A DNA stretch of 64,000 bases from an uncultured Pelagibacteraceae bacterium (GTDB lineage: Bacteria; Pseudomonadota; Alphaproteobacteria; Pelagibacterales; Pelagibacteraceae): assembly GCA_902524595.1 (NCBI GenBank), contig CABZDS010000001.1:62001-126000 (forward strand), read 5' to 3'. Of the stretch, positions 8,252 through 18,135 are shown in pieces. Positions within the stretch are counted from its first letter, which is position 1, and each line of letters opens with the position of its first letter. Below the pieces are notes generated by a model. The model was not told the origin of the DNA and made no database searches. It saw only the letters and a list, made by a program, of their open reading frames with translations. A program made the translations under genes and the position numbers.

Positions 8252-8915
8252 GAACACACTTCTTAAATTAAAAAAAATAAATCTCAAATACCAAACTGGA
8301 AAGGACAATATCAATGTTTTAAAAAATATTGATTTAACTATAAAAAAAAAAGAAACTGTGTCTGTGGTTGGAGAAAGTGGGTCAGGAAAAACAAGCTTGA
8401 TTATGTTAATTGGTGGACTAGAACGTCCAACCTCAGGGAAAATTATATTTCAAGACAGGGAAATAACAAATCTTAATGAAGACGAAGTATCTGAAATTAG
8501 AAAGCAAAATATAGGAATTATATTTCAATCTTTCTATTTAATTCCAAATTATACAGCTGTTGAAAACGTAGCTTTAACACTTGAACTTAATAAATTTAAA
8601 AATCCTGGGAAAGAAGCAAAAAGTTTATTAGATCGATTTGGTCTAAAACATAGATTCAATAATCTTCCAAGTCAATTATCTGGCGGAGAGCAACAACGTG
8701 TAGCGATTGCAAGAGCAATTGCAATGAAACCAGATTTGATTTTAGCTGATGAACCAACTGGTAACCTAGATACCGAAAACTCAATAATGATCTCTGAAAT
8801 TTTATTTAAATACGTCAAAGAAGAAGGGTCTTCTTTAATAATGGTAACACATGATCCAAAATTAGCAGACAAAGCAAAACGAAAAATTAAAATCAAAGAT
8901 GGAAAAATTAAATAA
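8250..8915 (+). CDS. ybbA: ABC transporter ATP-binding protein, YbbA/LolD type
   Basis: A 221-residue ATPase of the MacB/LolD/YbbA group: Walker A GESGSGKTS (41-49), Q-loop IFQSFYLIPN, signature LSGGEQQR (143-150), Walker B LILADEPTGNLD (163-174) and the switch His in MVTHD. These ATPases drive FtsX-type permeases that act on lipids, lipoproteins or peptides from the inner membrane rather than importing solutes. The permease follows with a 17-base overlap. I chose the ATG at 8250 over 8202 because the ATPase alignment starts at MNTLLKLKKINLKY. Divergence from tesA supports the YbbA assignment. The transported substrate is unknown. Confidence 0.88.
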   Translation: MNTLLKLKKINLKYQTGKDNINVLKNIDLTIKKKETVSVVGESGSGKTSLIMLIGGLERPTSGKIIFQDREITNLNEDEVSEIRKQNIGIIFQSFYLIPNYTAVENVALTLELNKFKNPGKEAKSLLDRFGLKHRFNNLPSQLSGGEQQRVAIARAIAMKPDLILADEPTGNLDTENSIMISEILFKYVKEEGSSLIMVTHDPKLADKAKRKIKIKDGKIK

Positions 8916-11436
8916 TCCTTCGGAGTTAAGTTTAATATTCAAATATGCTTTAAAGGATTTAAGCAGAAATTATAAAAAAATTTCTAGCATTATTGTTACG
9001 CTGTTTATCAGTCTTTTTATTTTAAGTGCCATCTTTACAATCGAAGATAGTTTAAAAAAAGAGCTTAATGATAATGCAAAAGTTCTTTTGGGTGGAGATC
9101 TCGAAATCGATTATAACCGTAATCAGGGGGATCTTACTTTAGTCAATAAAGTAAAGAAATTTTCGACTATCTCACAAATGATAGAGTTTAGTACAATGCT
9201 TTCCACGACAGGCAGAGAAAAAAATAAATCATTATTTACAAGAATTAAAACAGTTGATGAAAAATATCCGTTATACGGTGAAGTTGTTTATGAGCCAGAA
9301 GATGCTTATGAAAGAATGCAAAATGAACCCAAGACAATTTTGATTAATGAAAGTTTATCAAAAACTTTAAAGATAAAAATAAATGACAAAGTTAAGGTTC
9401 AGGATCAAAGTTTCATAGTAGTTGGAATTATAAAATCTGTACCTGATGTCAGTGGGTTTGTAGCTTTTGGAGATTGGGCATTAGCAGGAAAACAAACTTT
9501 GGAGATACTAAAACTAAATGGAATAGGTAGTTTTTTAAATTATGAATATAAAGTAAAGTTTAAACCAAGTGATGATCCAGAAAAAATAGAAAGTAAGATC
9601 AAAGATATTTTTAAAGATGACCAAAAAGTAAAGCTTAGATTTCCAGAAAATTCAGCTAGTGGCTTAAAAAGGATAATTAATAATTTTTCCCAATTTCTAT
9701 CTTTAGTTTCAATTAGTGCAATGTTAATTGCTGGAATAGGTATCGCTAATACATTGTTGTCATTTATAAACCAGAATAATATGTCTATAGCTGTAAGAAA
9801 AGCTGTAGGATTTTATTCAGGGAATATAAAAACACTTTATTATCTTCAATTATTAATATTATTATTTATTATTACTGTAATTTCTTATGGCTCAAGTTTT
9901 TTAATTGTGCCAATTGCAGATAAATATTTATCTGATGGGTTGGGATTAAATGTTTATCCAAAATTCTCTTTAATTAATTTTATAAAAGTATTTATTGTAG
10001 GTTTATTAGTTCTTATAATTTTTTCAATACCAACAATAAGTTCAATTGATCAAGTTAAAGCATCAAACCTATTTAGAAATGTATTCCAAAACCTACAATT
10101 TTATTACTCAAAAAAGTCAGTTATTTTGAGTTTTATCTTGTTATCATTTTTAGTTTTATTGTTTACACTAGGATCTGAAAGGCCTTCTTATAGCTTGGGT
10201 TATTTTCTGGCTTTTTTTGTATGTCTAATTGTATTTTTTTTACTTTCGAAAATTATAATTTATTTACTGAAAAAGTTTAATTTTATTTCAAATATCTCTT
10301 TAAAAGTATCGATAAAAAATATAACTCAAACAAAAAGTATCACTCCTATCACAATTATGTCTTTAGGCTTGGGTGTAACTTTATTATTAACTTTAGCTTT
10401 AGTTGGAACAAATTTTAAAAGAGAAATTGCAAGATCTATTCCAGATATTGCACCTGATTATTTTTTTGTTGGTATTCAAAAAGGTGAAAAGAAAAAATTT
10501 GAACGAGGTGTTTACAAAATGAACCCTGATGCGAATATTGAAATAGTGCCCATGGTTTCTTCCGGAATAGTAAGAATTAATGGTGTGAATCCAAATAGCT
10601 ATATTAAACCAGATAATGATAGTTATTGGGTAATTGGAAGTGAAAGAAGATCGTCTTGGGTTGAAAATATACCTAAAGATAACCCAATTTTAAGAGGAGA
10701 ATGGTGGGATTTATCTAAACCTAACCAACTTCAGATATCACTTGATGCTAAAGTGGCTAAAGATTTTAATATTGAGTTGGGAGATATTTTTACTTTAAAC
10801 ATCTATGGTCGAGAAATTGATGGAGAAATAGTTAATTTTAGAGAAGTTGATTATCGTGATCTAAGTATTAATTTTGCCATGTTATTTAATCCACAATTTG
10901 CAAAAAAAATTCCTCATGAATATTTAGCAACTGCTAAATTTAAAAATCCAGATAATTTTGATGAAACAAAAATGTTAGAAGTATTACCAAGTTTGTCTAT
11001 GATAAAAATTGCTGATTACTTAAACAAAGTAACATCAGTTTTAAATAAAGTCTTCATAGCTGTAACCTTAATTTCTGGTGTAACAATTGTCATTGGATTG
11101 ATTGTTATCTCAAGTGCTATAATGGTCCAAGGAAAAGTAAAAGAATACCAAAATCTTGTATTCAAAATTTTAGGTTTTTCAAAAAAAGAAATTATATTTT
11201 CGTCTTTAATAGAATTTATAATTATTTTTATGTCGGTAATATTAATTGCAATTTTTTTTGCAGTAATTGGATCAAAATTTATCATGGAGAATATTTTTGA
11301 ATTAGTTTGGCAATTTGATTTTAAAGTTTTAATTTACCTTGGTGCCTCTATAGGAATTGTGACCTTGATTTTAATTATGCTAACTAATCTTAAGTACTTA
11401 AATCCCAAGGTTTATCCACTTATAAGAAATCAGTAA
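8899..11436 (+). CDS. ybbP: FtsX-family ABC transporter permease, YbbP-like
   Basis: An 845-residue membrane protein built from two FtsX-type units, each with one membrane segment, a large periplasmic domain and a three-helix block. The first unit has a helix near residues 30-48 and helices around 270-390; further helices near 407-465 precede the second unit, whose final block lies near 715-835. This eight-to-ten helix, two-FtsX layout at about 800-850 residues is typical of YbbP. It pairs with the ATPase immediately upstream and probably acts in lipid or ester handling in the envelope together with TesA. Followed by a 42-base gap. Confidence 0.87.
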   Translation: MEKLNNPSELSLIFKYALKDLSRNYKKISSIIVTLFISLFILSAIFTIEDSLKKELNDNAKVLLGGDLEIDYNRNQGDLTLVNKVKKFSTISQMIEFSTMLSTTGREKNKSLFTRIKTVDEKYPLYGEVVYEPEDAYERMQNEPKTILINESLSKTLKIKINDKVKVQDQSFIVVGIIKSVPDVSGFVAFGDWALAGKQTLEILKLNGIGSFLNYEYKVKFKPSDDPEKIESKIKDIFKDDQKVKLRFPENSASGLKRIINNFSQFLSLVSISAMLIAGIGIANTLLSFINQNNMSIAVRKAVGFYSGNIKTLYYLQLLILLFIITVISYGSSFLIVPIADKYLSDGLGLNVYPKFSLINFIKVFIVGLLVLIIFSIPTISSIDQVKASNLFRNVFQNLQFYYSKKSVILSFILLSFLVLLFTLGSERPSYSLGYFLAFFVCLIVFFLLSKIIIYLLKKFNFISNISLKVSIKNITQTKSITPITIMSLGLGVTLLLTLALVGTNFKREIARSIPDIAPDYFFVGIQKGEKKKFERGVYKMNPDANIEIVPMVSSGIVRINGVNPNSYIKPDNDSYWVIGSERRSSWVENIPKDNPILRGEWWDLSKPNQLQISLDAKVAKDFNIELGDIFTLNIYGREIDGEIVNFREVDYRDLSINFAMLFNPQFAKKIPHEYLATAKFKNPDNFDETKMLEVLPSLSMIKIADYLNKVTSVLNKVFIAVTLISGVTIVIGLIVISSAIMVQGKVKEYQNLVFKILGFSKKEIIFSSLIEFIIIFMSVILIAIFFAVIGSKFIMENIFELVWQFDFKVLIYLGASIGIVTLILIMLTNLKYLNPKVYPLIRNQ

Positions 11437-11478
11437 TAATTTGTTTAATTTAAAATTTTAAATATATTCAATATTAAA

Positions 11479-13167
11479 ATGGATAATCAAGAAAAAGCAA
11501 AAAAATTTTTCTTAGAAGGAATAAATTTATTTACTAAGAAAGAATTTGATAAAGCAATCATTGAATTTAAAAAATCATTGGAATTACAACCAAAAAGAGG
11601 ATCCATAATTCTGAATTTGTCAAAAACATACTTTAAAGTAAAAAATTATATGAAAGCAAAAGAACACCTGGAAAAATTAATATCTTTTAGTGTTTCATTA
11701 GAAGAAAAAAAAGAAGCACTGTCATTGCTTTATGAAGTATATATAAATTTAGACGACATTCATGGAATTGAGAAATTAAAGAAAATTTCATCTTCAGAGG
11801 ATTATTTTGATGATTTTACAAAAATGAAAGTAAACCTTTACTACCCTAAATTATTTGATTCTGTAGATCAGATTAAAAATTTCAGGAAAGGTTATTCAGA
11901 AAATATTAAAAAAATTTTATATGAAGAAAGTTTAAACACTTTAAATCTAGAAAAAAATCCATTAGTACCTCCTAATTTTTGGTTATCATATGATGGTCAG
12001 GATAATTTGGAAATTAATAAAAAATTTACGAAATTATTTAAAAAAATATATCCAGAACTTAACCAACTTGATCTTAAAGATACAGTAAGAAATAAAAAAA
12101 TTAAAATAGGGTTTATTTCAGAATTTTTTACAAATCATACTATTTTAAAATTATTTGAGGGTATAATTTATAAATTAGATAAATCAAAATTTGAAGTTTA
12201 TATATTTTATTCAGATAAGACACTGCCAGGAACAAGATATGAAGAATTGAAAAGAAACTCTATGATGTATGATTACGAAAACGTTTTTTTACCTGAGAAT
12301 TTTTACCAAAAAGTTAATTTAATTAAAGAACAATGCTTAGATATATTATTTTACACAGACATACACATGTCTCAAAATCTATATTATTTGACATTAATTA
12401 GGCTAGCAAAAATTCAAATGACTTCATGGGGCCACCCTGAAACAACTGGAAACTCAAAAATAGATTATTTTTTATCATCGAAATTTCTAGAAATTAAAGA
12501 TTGTCAAAAGAGATATAGTGAAAAAGTTTTGCTATCTAATTATCTACCAATGTATTTTTACAAACCAAAAGTTATAAACCAACTAAGAGAAGACTTAATG
12601 GTAAAAAAAAATATTTATTCTTGTCCCCAAAATCTAATAAAAATGCATCCTTCTTTCGATTTAGCAATAAATAAAATTCTTAAAAAAGACAAAAAAGCAG
12701 AAATTTATTTTATTAAGGACTCAAACGAAGAATTAACAAAAAAATTTTTCAATAGATTAAAAAAAACAGTAACGACAAATATTGATCGTATTTATTTTAA
12801 AGAAAAGTTAACAGTTGAACATTTTATAAATGACTGTGGAAAATCCTCAGTATTATTAGATCCATTTATTTTTGGAGCAGGAAATAGCTTTCATGAATCT
12901 ATGTATTATGGAACCCCAACAGTTACAATGCCTACAAAATATTTAAAAAGTAGAATTGTTACAGGTGCTTATAATCAAATGGAAATTGAGAACCCACCAA
13001 TAGCAAAAGAAGTTGAAGAGTATGTTGATTTATGTGTTGAATTTGCGAATAATGTAAATCTTGATTTAAAAAAATATTACAGCGAACAAGCTAATAAAAA
13101 TCTCTTCGAAAATGAAAAAGTAATTCAAGATTTAGAATTAAAATTTGAAAGTATTGTTAATAATTAA
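11479..13167 (+). CDS. TPR protein with OGT/SPINDLY-like glycosyltransferase domain (copy 1)
   Basis: A 562-residue protein. Residues 1-120 contain TPR-like helices (FFLEGINLFTKKEFDKAI, ILNLSKTYFKVKNYMKA). Residues about 210-555 resemble the GT41-type C-terminal fold: IKIGFISEFFTNHTI, TSWGHPETTGNSKIDYFLSS and LDPFIFGAGNSFHESMYYG. It lacks the classic NAHTT donor-site motif seen in the copy at 18.1-20.2 kb, having AGNSFHES in its place, so it belongs to a divergent branch. Such proteins transfer sugars to proteins or to unknown acceptors. It ends one base before the convergent folD. Acceptor and donor are unknown. Confidence 0.75.
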   Translation: MDNQEKAKKFFLEGINLFTKKEFDKAIIEFKKSLELQPKRGSIILNLSKTYFKVKNYMKAKEHLEKLISFSVSLEEKKEALSLLYEVYINLDDIHGIEKLKKISSSEDYFDDFTKMKVNLYYPKLFDSVDQIKNFRKGYSENIKKILYEESLNTLNLEKNPLVPPNFWLSYDGQDNLEINKKFTKLFKKIYPELNQLDLKDTVRNKKIKIGFISEFFTNHTILKLFEGIIYKLDKSKFEVYIFYSDKTLPGTRYEELKRNSMMYDYENVFLPENFYQKVNLIKEQCLDILFYTDIHMSQNLYYLTLIRLAKIQMTSWGHPETTGNSKIDYFLSSKFLEIKDCQKRYSEKVLLSNYLPMYFYKPKVINQLREDLMVKKNIYSCPQNLIKMHPSFDLAINKILKKDKKAEIYFIKDSNEELTKKFFNRLKKTVTTNIDRIYFKEKLTVEHFINDCGKSSVLLDPFIFGAGNSFHESMYYGTPTVTMPTKYLKSRIVTGAYNQMEIENPPIAKEVEEYVDLCVEFANNVNLDLKKYYSEQANKNLFENEKVIQDLELKFESIVNN

Positions 13168-14013
13168 TTATTTTAAGTTCCTTTTAAAACATTCAATTGT
13201 ATTTTTTAACAAACATGCAATAGTCATTGGTCCAACTCCGCCCGGAACTGGAGTTAGAGCTTTTGCGACTTTTGATACTTCATCGAAAGCAACATCTCCT
13301 ACTAAACCATTTTCAGTTTTGTTAATTCCTACATCAATTACAATAGCCTCTTTTTTAACCCAATCACCCTTTACAAGTTCTGGAATGCCAACAGCAGCAA
13401 CAATAATATCTCCTTTTAAACATTCTCCTTTGAGATCTTTTGTTTTTGAATGTGTAATTGTAACTGTACAATTTTCTTTTAACAGCAATTGTGTCATCGG
13501 CTTACCATTTAAATTTGATCTTCCTACAATAACAGCCTTTTTTCCGTTTAAATTTGGTTCTATTTTTTTTATCAATAAGTAACAACCTAAAGGAGTGCAT
13601 GGTATAGAACTTTCATAACCCGATGAAAGATTACCAACATTCATTGGATGAAAACCATCAACATCTTTCCCAGGCATAATAGCCTCTATTACTTTTTGTT
13701 TATCAATATGTTTTGGAAGTGGTAACTGAACTAAAATTCCTGAAACAGACTCGTCTTTGTTAAGTTCATCAATTTTTTTTAAAACTTCAATTTCTTCAAC
13801 GCTATCAGGATATCTAATCACATCTGATTTAAGACCTACTTCGTTCGCAGATTTTTCTTTATTTTTAACATAAATTTGACTAGGTGCTAAATCCCCTATC
13901 AATATAACTGTTAAACCTGGTACTTTATTATGCTTGTCTTTTAAAGCTAAGACTTCTTTTTTTAGCTCTTCTCTTAGATCAGCGGCAGTTTTTTTTCCAT
14001 CAATTAAAATCAT
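13168..14013 (-). CDS. folD: Methylenetetrahydrofolate dehydrogenase / methenyltetrahydrofolate cyclohydrolase
   Basis: Bifunctional FolD interconverts 5,10-methylene-, methenyl- and 10-formyl-tetrahydrofolate with NADP, supplying one-carbon units for purines and fMet. The 281-residue protein shows the substrate-site YVKNKEKSANEVG, the catalytic-domain GILVQLPLPKHI, PGKDVDGFHP and CTPLGC segments, and the cofactor signature VIVGRSNLNGKP, ending with PVPGGVGPMT. Length is standard. It is followed by yggT and mscS upstream on the same strand with gaps of three bases or overlaps, so the group is probably one leftward transcript. Confidence 0.96.
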   Translation of the reverse strand: MILIDGKKTAADLREELKKEVLALKDKHNKVPGLTVILIGDLAPSQIYVKNKEKSANEVGLKSDVIRYPDSVEEIEVLKKIDELNKDESVSGILVQLPLPKHIDKQKVIEAIMPGKDVDGFHPMNVGNLSSGYESSIPCTPLGCYLLIKKIEPNLNGKKAVIVGRSNLNGKPMTQLLLKENCTVTITHSKTKDLKGECLKGDIIVAAVGIPELVKGDWVKKEAIVIDVGINKTENGLVGDVAFDEVSKVAKALTPVPGGVGPMTIACLLKNTIECFKRNLK

Positions 14014-14016
14014 TTA

Positions 14017-14307
14017 TTAAAATATAAGTGGTGCAACGTAAAGCTTCATACACATTTCTATAAACCATATCAACAAAAGAAGCACGATAGGTGAAATGTC
14101 AAAAGCCCCTAAGTTAGGTAAAAATCTTCTAATTCTCATTAAAATCGGTTCTGTCATCTTATAAGTAAAATCTAATATTAAATATACAAACCGATTGCTG
14201 GTATTTAAAACATTAAAAGCAACTAACCAGCTTATTACGACATTAGCGATTACAACATATGAATAAAGTTTTAAAATTTGAAGTGCTAAATAAAATATAG
14301 CAATCAT
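14017..14307 (-). CDS. YggT family membrane protein
   Basis: A 96-residue protein with two hydrophobic segments (about residues 6-30 and 68-90) and the conserved family elements SYVVIANVVISWLVAFNV, FTYKMTEPILMRIRRFLP and DISPIVLLLLIWFIE. YggT proteins are small inner-membrane proteins with a reported link to osmotic stress tolerance and cell division or plastid-like nucleoid functions in relatives; the mechanism is unclear. It overlaps the upstream mechanosensitive channel gene by four bases (ATGA), which fits a shared osmotic-stress role. Confidence 0.88.
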   Translation of the reverse strand: MIAIFYLALQILKLYSYVVIANVVISWLVAFNVLNTSNRFVYLILDFTYKMTEPILMRIRRFLPNLGAFDISPIVLLLLIWFIEMCMKLYVAPLIF

Positions 14308-15389
14308 TTTTTTTCAACATAAATGGACTGACTAGGAAATGCAAAGGCAGCTCCATTACCTTCAACAATTTTTTTTATTTCAATTGCCAAGTTTTCTTTA
14401 ACTTGTAAATAATTAGTCCAGCTATTTGTTTTCGTAAAACATCTAACATACATATCAATTGAACTATCTGAAAACTTATCTATTCTAACAGCAACTCCCA
14501 CAGACTGGTCATAATCTTCGCCTTTATTAATGTGGTCTTCAATATTATCTCTTATTGTTTTTAATTGTTCAATAGTAGTGTCATATTGAAGAGTTATTAT
14601 CCAACTTATAGCCCAATTAGTTTTTCTGGTATTATTAATCACTGCATTTTCAGCAAACTGAAAGTTAGGAATAATTGCTAATGACTTATCAAATTTTCTT
14701 ATAACAGTTGATCTAAATCCAATGTTTTCAACAACTCCTTCGATGACTCCATCAACCTTAATCCAATCACCAATTCTAAATCTTTTTTCAACCAAAACTA
14801 AAATTCCAGATATTAAATTTTTAAATAAATCCTGAGCACCTAAAGCTACTGCTACTCCAAATAAACCTAATCCAGCTATTATTGGTCCAATTTTAATTCC
14901 CCATAACTCAAGAACAGCTGCTGCACCTAATATAAAAATTAAAATTTTAAGAGACTTAATAATCCAACCTATTAGTTCTTTTGTAAGAACCTTGTCTAAT
15001 CCACTTAATATGTAAGATAATGGTTCAATTATTTGATGAATTATCCAAAATATTAATATTGTTATTAAGGTTCTATTAATATTATCTATAAAGCCTCTAG
15101 TTTCATTATCAAATGACATGTAATAGCTTGCAAAAAAGACACCAAGAACAATTGGAAGAAATCTCGCAGGACCTTCCATTGATTTTACAAATGTATCATC
15201 TAATTTGTTTGTTGTTCTTTTTGAGATTAGTTCTAATTTTTTTATAACAAGTTTACTTATTAGCCCTCTAAATATTAAAAATACTATAAATATTCCAATA
15301 CCTATTATTATCTGGAAGAAATCTACTCCAAGTATCCCCTGTTTCCATACAGATAAAAATAATTGATTGAGTTTATTTAAAACGTCCAT
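14304..15389 (-). CDS. MscS family mechanosensitive ion channel
   Basis: A 361-residue protein with about four or five membrane helices (roughly 25-45, 70-92, 105-130, 140-162, 165-190) followed by the MscS beta domain. The pore-lining helix and beta start are seen as GLGLFGVAVALGAQDLFKNL followed by GDWIKVDGVIEGVVENIGFRST. MscS channels open under membrane tension and release solutes during hypo-osmotic shock. The length suggests a YbdG/MscM-like or slightly expanded small-conductance member. It is coupled to yggT downstream and starts two bases after the hemD stop. Confidence 0.9.
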   Translation of the reverse strand: MDVLNKLNQLFLSVWKQGILGVDFFQIIIGIGIFIVFLIFRGLISKLVIKKLELISKRTTNKLDDTFVKSMEGPARFLPIVLGVFFASYYMSFDNETRGFIDNINRTLITILIFWIIHQIIEPLSYILSGLDKVLTKELIGWIIKSLKILIFILGAAAVLELWGIKIGPIIAGLGLFGVAVALGAQDLFKNLISGILVLVEKRFRIGDWIKVDGVIEGVVENIGFRSTVIRKFDKSLAIIPNFQFAENAVINNTRKTNWAISWIITLQYDTTIEQLKTIRDNIEDHINKGEDYDQSVGVAVRIDKFSDSSIDMYVRCFTKTNSWTNYLQVKENLAIEIKKIVEGNGAAFAFPSQSIYVEKK

Positions 15390-15391
15390 TT

Positions 15392-16090
15392 TTAAATTTT
15401 ATATAGTAAAAACTCTTCTTCACCAGAGTTAAATAAAAAAATTTTTTTCCATTTAACATCATTTAATACTGATGATGCCTTTTCGCCAATACACATTAGA
15501 TTTGTTTCCATCCAGATATTGTCTAGATTATATTTTTTTATGATTTTATTGAAAGCCTTTGCGCTATTTTCAGAATAGATAAAAACAATGTCTGGTACAG
15601 AAGATTTTATATCAATTAAGAAATTATTGTCTAAATTTTCATTGGGTATTGCAGTATAATTTATAATCCTTTTAACAACGTATTTTTCAGAAATTAATTC
15701 TTTATCGAGATTGTATGAAACAACTTCTCCACTGACATAAAGCATAGATCCAATTTTGGGATCAAAGTTTTGTAAAATTAATTCTTTTAGATTATTTACG
15801 TTTCCTTCTGCGCAAAAAATATTTTGAAAACCTAATTCTTTTGCTTTCCGTTCAGTTGCAAGACCTACACAAAAGCAAATTATATTTTTATCTATTTTTG
15901 AAGTATCTAAATTATTTAATGCATTACCACTTGTAAATATAATCCCTTTGAATTGTGTAAAATCTTTTTCAGTTATTTCTATCTTTTTAATTTTTAGTAG
16001 AGGTAAATGTGAAACTTTATGATTCATCGAACTAAATTTTAATATTAATTGCTTACTGTCGTCCAATGGTCTAGTTAATAAAATATGCAT
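15392..16090 (-). CDS. hemD: Uroporphyrinogen-III synthase
   Basis: Closes hydroxymethylbilane to uroporphyrinogen III in heme synthesis. I start it at the ATG 16090, one base after the hemC stop, because the family begins with HILLTRP as here; a longer reading to 16138 runs into hemC. The 232-residue protein has the two alpha/beta lobes expected of HemD, with IIFTSGNAL near residue 65, the lobe-joining segment, and VFIYSENSAKAF in the second lobe. HemD is poorly conserved, so the call leans on position after hemC and these short motifs. Confidence 0.85.
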   Translation of the reverse strand: MHILLTRPLDDSKQLILKFSSMNHKVSHLPLLKIKKIEITEKDFTQFKGIIFTSGNALNNLDTSKIDKNIICFCVGLATERKAKELGFQNIFCAEGNVNNLKELILQNFDPKIGSMLYVSGEVVSYNLDKELISEKYVVKRIINYTAIPNENLDNNFLIDIKSSVPDIVFIYSENSAKAFNKIIKKYNLDNIWMETNLMCIGEKASSVLNDVKWKKIFLFNSGEEEFLLYKI

Positions 16091-16091
16091 T

Positions 16092-17003
16092 CTAATTTTT
16101 ATATGAACCTTTTGATTGTAATTTAAGTTTTTCTCCAATATATTTACTAGTAACCTTTATTTTTTCTCTTTCTACACTTTCTTTAAGATAGTATCTCTGT
16201 TCCCCGTCGATAGAAAAAAGTTCCGTAACTAAATCCACATTCTCACCATTTATTTTTGCAAAAACACCTACAGCAGTATCACAGTCACCTTCAAGAACTT
16301 TCAAAACTTCTCTTTCAGCATTTGCAACAATTCGAGAATCTTCATCGTTTATGTTTTCCAGTAATTTTTTTATCTCATTGTCATCTTCTCTACATTGAAT
16401 AGCTATAATTCCTTGTCCAGCACAAGGTATAAGTTCGTCAATACTAAATTCTTGCGAGATTTTATGTTCTAATTGTAAGGCATCTATTCCAGCTTTAGAA
16501 AGAAGTATCGCATCGTATTCACCTTTTTCTAATTTTTTAATTCTTGTATCAACATTGCCTCTTATCAATTTATATTTCAAGTCAGGTCTTTTTTTTTTAA
16601 GCTGATATTCTCTTCTATATGATGATGTTCCTACAACAGAATCAGTTTGTAGATCCTCAAATTTAACATTATTTTTACTTATTAAAATTTCATTAGGAGA
16701 ATTTCTTTTTAAAAAATTATTTGTTAAAAGATTTTCTGTTTCTATAGTAGGCATATCTTTCAATGCGTGAACTGCTATATCTATATTTTTATTCAATAAA
16801 TCTTTCTCGATACGAGACGAAAACAATCCTTTTCCACCTATTTTAGACAATCTTTGATCTTTTTTTTGATCTCCTGTTGTTAATATTTTTTTTAATTCTA
16901 TTTCATTTGGGAAGTATTTCTTTAGTTTGTTTATTACGTTTTTCGCATAAATCATTGCTAACTTACTTCCACGTGTTCCAATTATTAAATTAGTTCTTTT
17001 CAT
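16092..17003 (-). CDS. hemC: Porphobilinogen deaminase (hydroxymethylbilane synthase)
   Basis: Joins four porphobilinogens into hydroxymethylbilane. The 303-residue protein has IIGTRGSKLAM at the start, IDIAVHALKDMPT (with the catalytic Asp), VGTSSYRREYQL, and LEGDCDTAVG, whose Cys carries the dipyrromethane cofactor. Length is standard. It diverges from tsaD across 58 bases, where a promoter for each direction must lie, and precedes hemD directly. Other heme genes (hemE, hemH, hemG) are 35 kb away in the window near the proposed origin. Confidence 0.96.
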   Translation of the reverse strand: MKRTNLIIGTRGSKLAMIYAKNVINKLKKYFPNEIELKKILTTGDQKKDQRLSKIGGKGLFSSRIEKDLLNKNIDIAVHALKDMPTIETENLLTNNFLKRNSPNEILISKNNVKFEDLQTDSVVGTSSYRREYQLKKKRPDLKYKLIRGNVDTRIKKLEKGEYDAILLSKAGIDALQLEHKISQEFSIDELIPCAGQGIIAIQCREDDNEIKKLLENINDEDSRIVANAEREVLKVLEGDCDTAVGVFAKINGENVDLVTELFSIDGEQRYYLKESVEREKIKVTSKYIGEKLKLQSKGSYKN

Positions 17004-17061
17004 AAAACTTATTTTTATTACATTGTTATAGTTTAATTGTATTAATTATAAAAAATAATTT

Positions 17062-18135
17062 ATGAATAAAAATCCAATAATATTAGGAATTGAAACAAGT
17101 TGTGACGAGACATCTGTATCAATTATCCAAGATGACGAATCTGGTATACCTAAAATTTTATCAAATGTGATCTCGAGCCAAACGGATATTCACAAGGAAT
17201 TTGGAGGTGTTGTACCAGAGTTAGCAGCAAGATCTCATGTTGAAAAAATAAATATTATTGCAAAAAAAGCTTTAAATGATAGTGGAATTAAATTAGATAA
17301 AATATCAGCTATTGCTGCTACAGCTGGACCTGGATTAATAATTTGCTTGAGTGTTGGTTTAAATTTTGGAAAAGCACTTGCTTCCTCTTTGAATGTACCG
17401 TTTATTGGTGTGAATCACTTAGAGGGCCATGCTTTAAGTCCAAAGCTACATAACAAATTAGATTTTCCGTATCTTCTTCTTTTAATTTCTGGAGGACACA
17501 GTCAGTTCCTGAGAGTAAATGAATTAAATGATTATACTAGATTGGGAACAACCATAGATGACGCGCTTGGGGAAGCGTTTGATAAAACTGCAAAACTTTT
17601 AGACATAGAATTTCCTGGAGGTCCAAAGTTGGAGGAATTTGCTAAAAAAGGTAATCCTAATAGATTTGATCTTCCTAAGCCAATTATAAATAAAGGCGGA
17701 TGTAATCTTTCATTTGCTGGTCTTAAAACTGCAATATTAAAAATTACAAGAAATATAAGTTCACAAAAGGAAAAGTATGATTTGGCAGCTTCTTTTCAAA
17801 AAACGATTGAGGATATATTATATATTAAAACAAAAATTGCTTTTGACGAATTTTTAAAAAATTTTCCTATAAAAGAAAAAACATTTATAGTTGCTGGAGG
17901 TGTTGCGGCAAATAATGGAATAAGAAAAAAACTAATTCAAGTCAGCGATGAAAACCATTTTGTGTCTATATTTCCAGACCTTAAATTATGTGGAGATAAC
18001 GCAGCAATGATTGCAATGGTAGGTTTAGAAAATTTTAAAAAAAAACGATTTGATAATTTAGATTTACCTGCAAATCCAAGATTAGCTTTAGATAAAAAAG
18101 CAAAATTTCTTAAAGGTGCTGGAGTACAATTATAA
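17062..18135 (+). CDS. tsaD: tRNA N6-threonylcarbamoyladenosine transferase
   Basis: Installs threonylcarbamoyl on A37 of ANN-decoding tRNAs together with TsaB and TsaE. The 357-residue protein has the ASKHA fold with ILGIETSCDETS (8-18), the metal-binding HLEGH at 119-123, LLLISGGHSQFL, PGGPKLEEFAKKGNP, and FIVAGGVAANNGIR near the end, followed by DNAAMIA. All key residues are in place. It ends one base before the convergent TPR/OGT gene. Confidence 0.96.
   Translation: MNKNPIILGIETSCDETSVSIIQDDESGIPKILSNVISSQTDIHKEFGGVVPELAARSHVEKINIIAKKALNDSGIKLDKISAIAATAGPGLIICLSVGLNFGKALASSLNVPFIGVNHLEGHALSPKLHNKLDFPYLLLLISGGHSQFLRVNELNDYTRLGTTIDDALGEAFDKTAKLLDIEFPGGPKLEEFAKKGNPNRFDLPKPIINKGGCNLSFAGLKTAILKITRNISSQKEKYDLAASFQKTIEDILYIKTKIAFDEFLKNFPIKEKTFIVAGGVAANNGIRKKLIQVSDENHFVSIFPDLKLCGDNAAMIAMVGLENFKKKRFDNLDLPANPRLALDKKAKFLKGAGVQL

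Noticed and set aside
13145..13582. A 145-codon open frame on the plus strand over folD
   Set aside because: It lies opposite folD, whose protein has all family motifs; the plus-strand translation has no recognisable domain and is a shadow.
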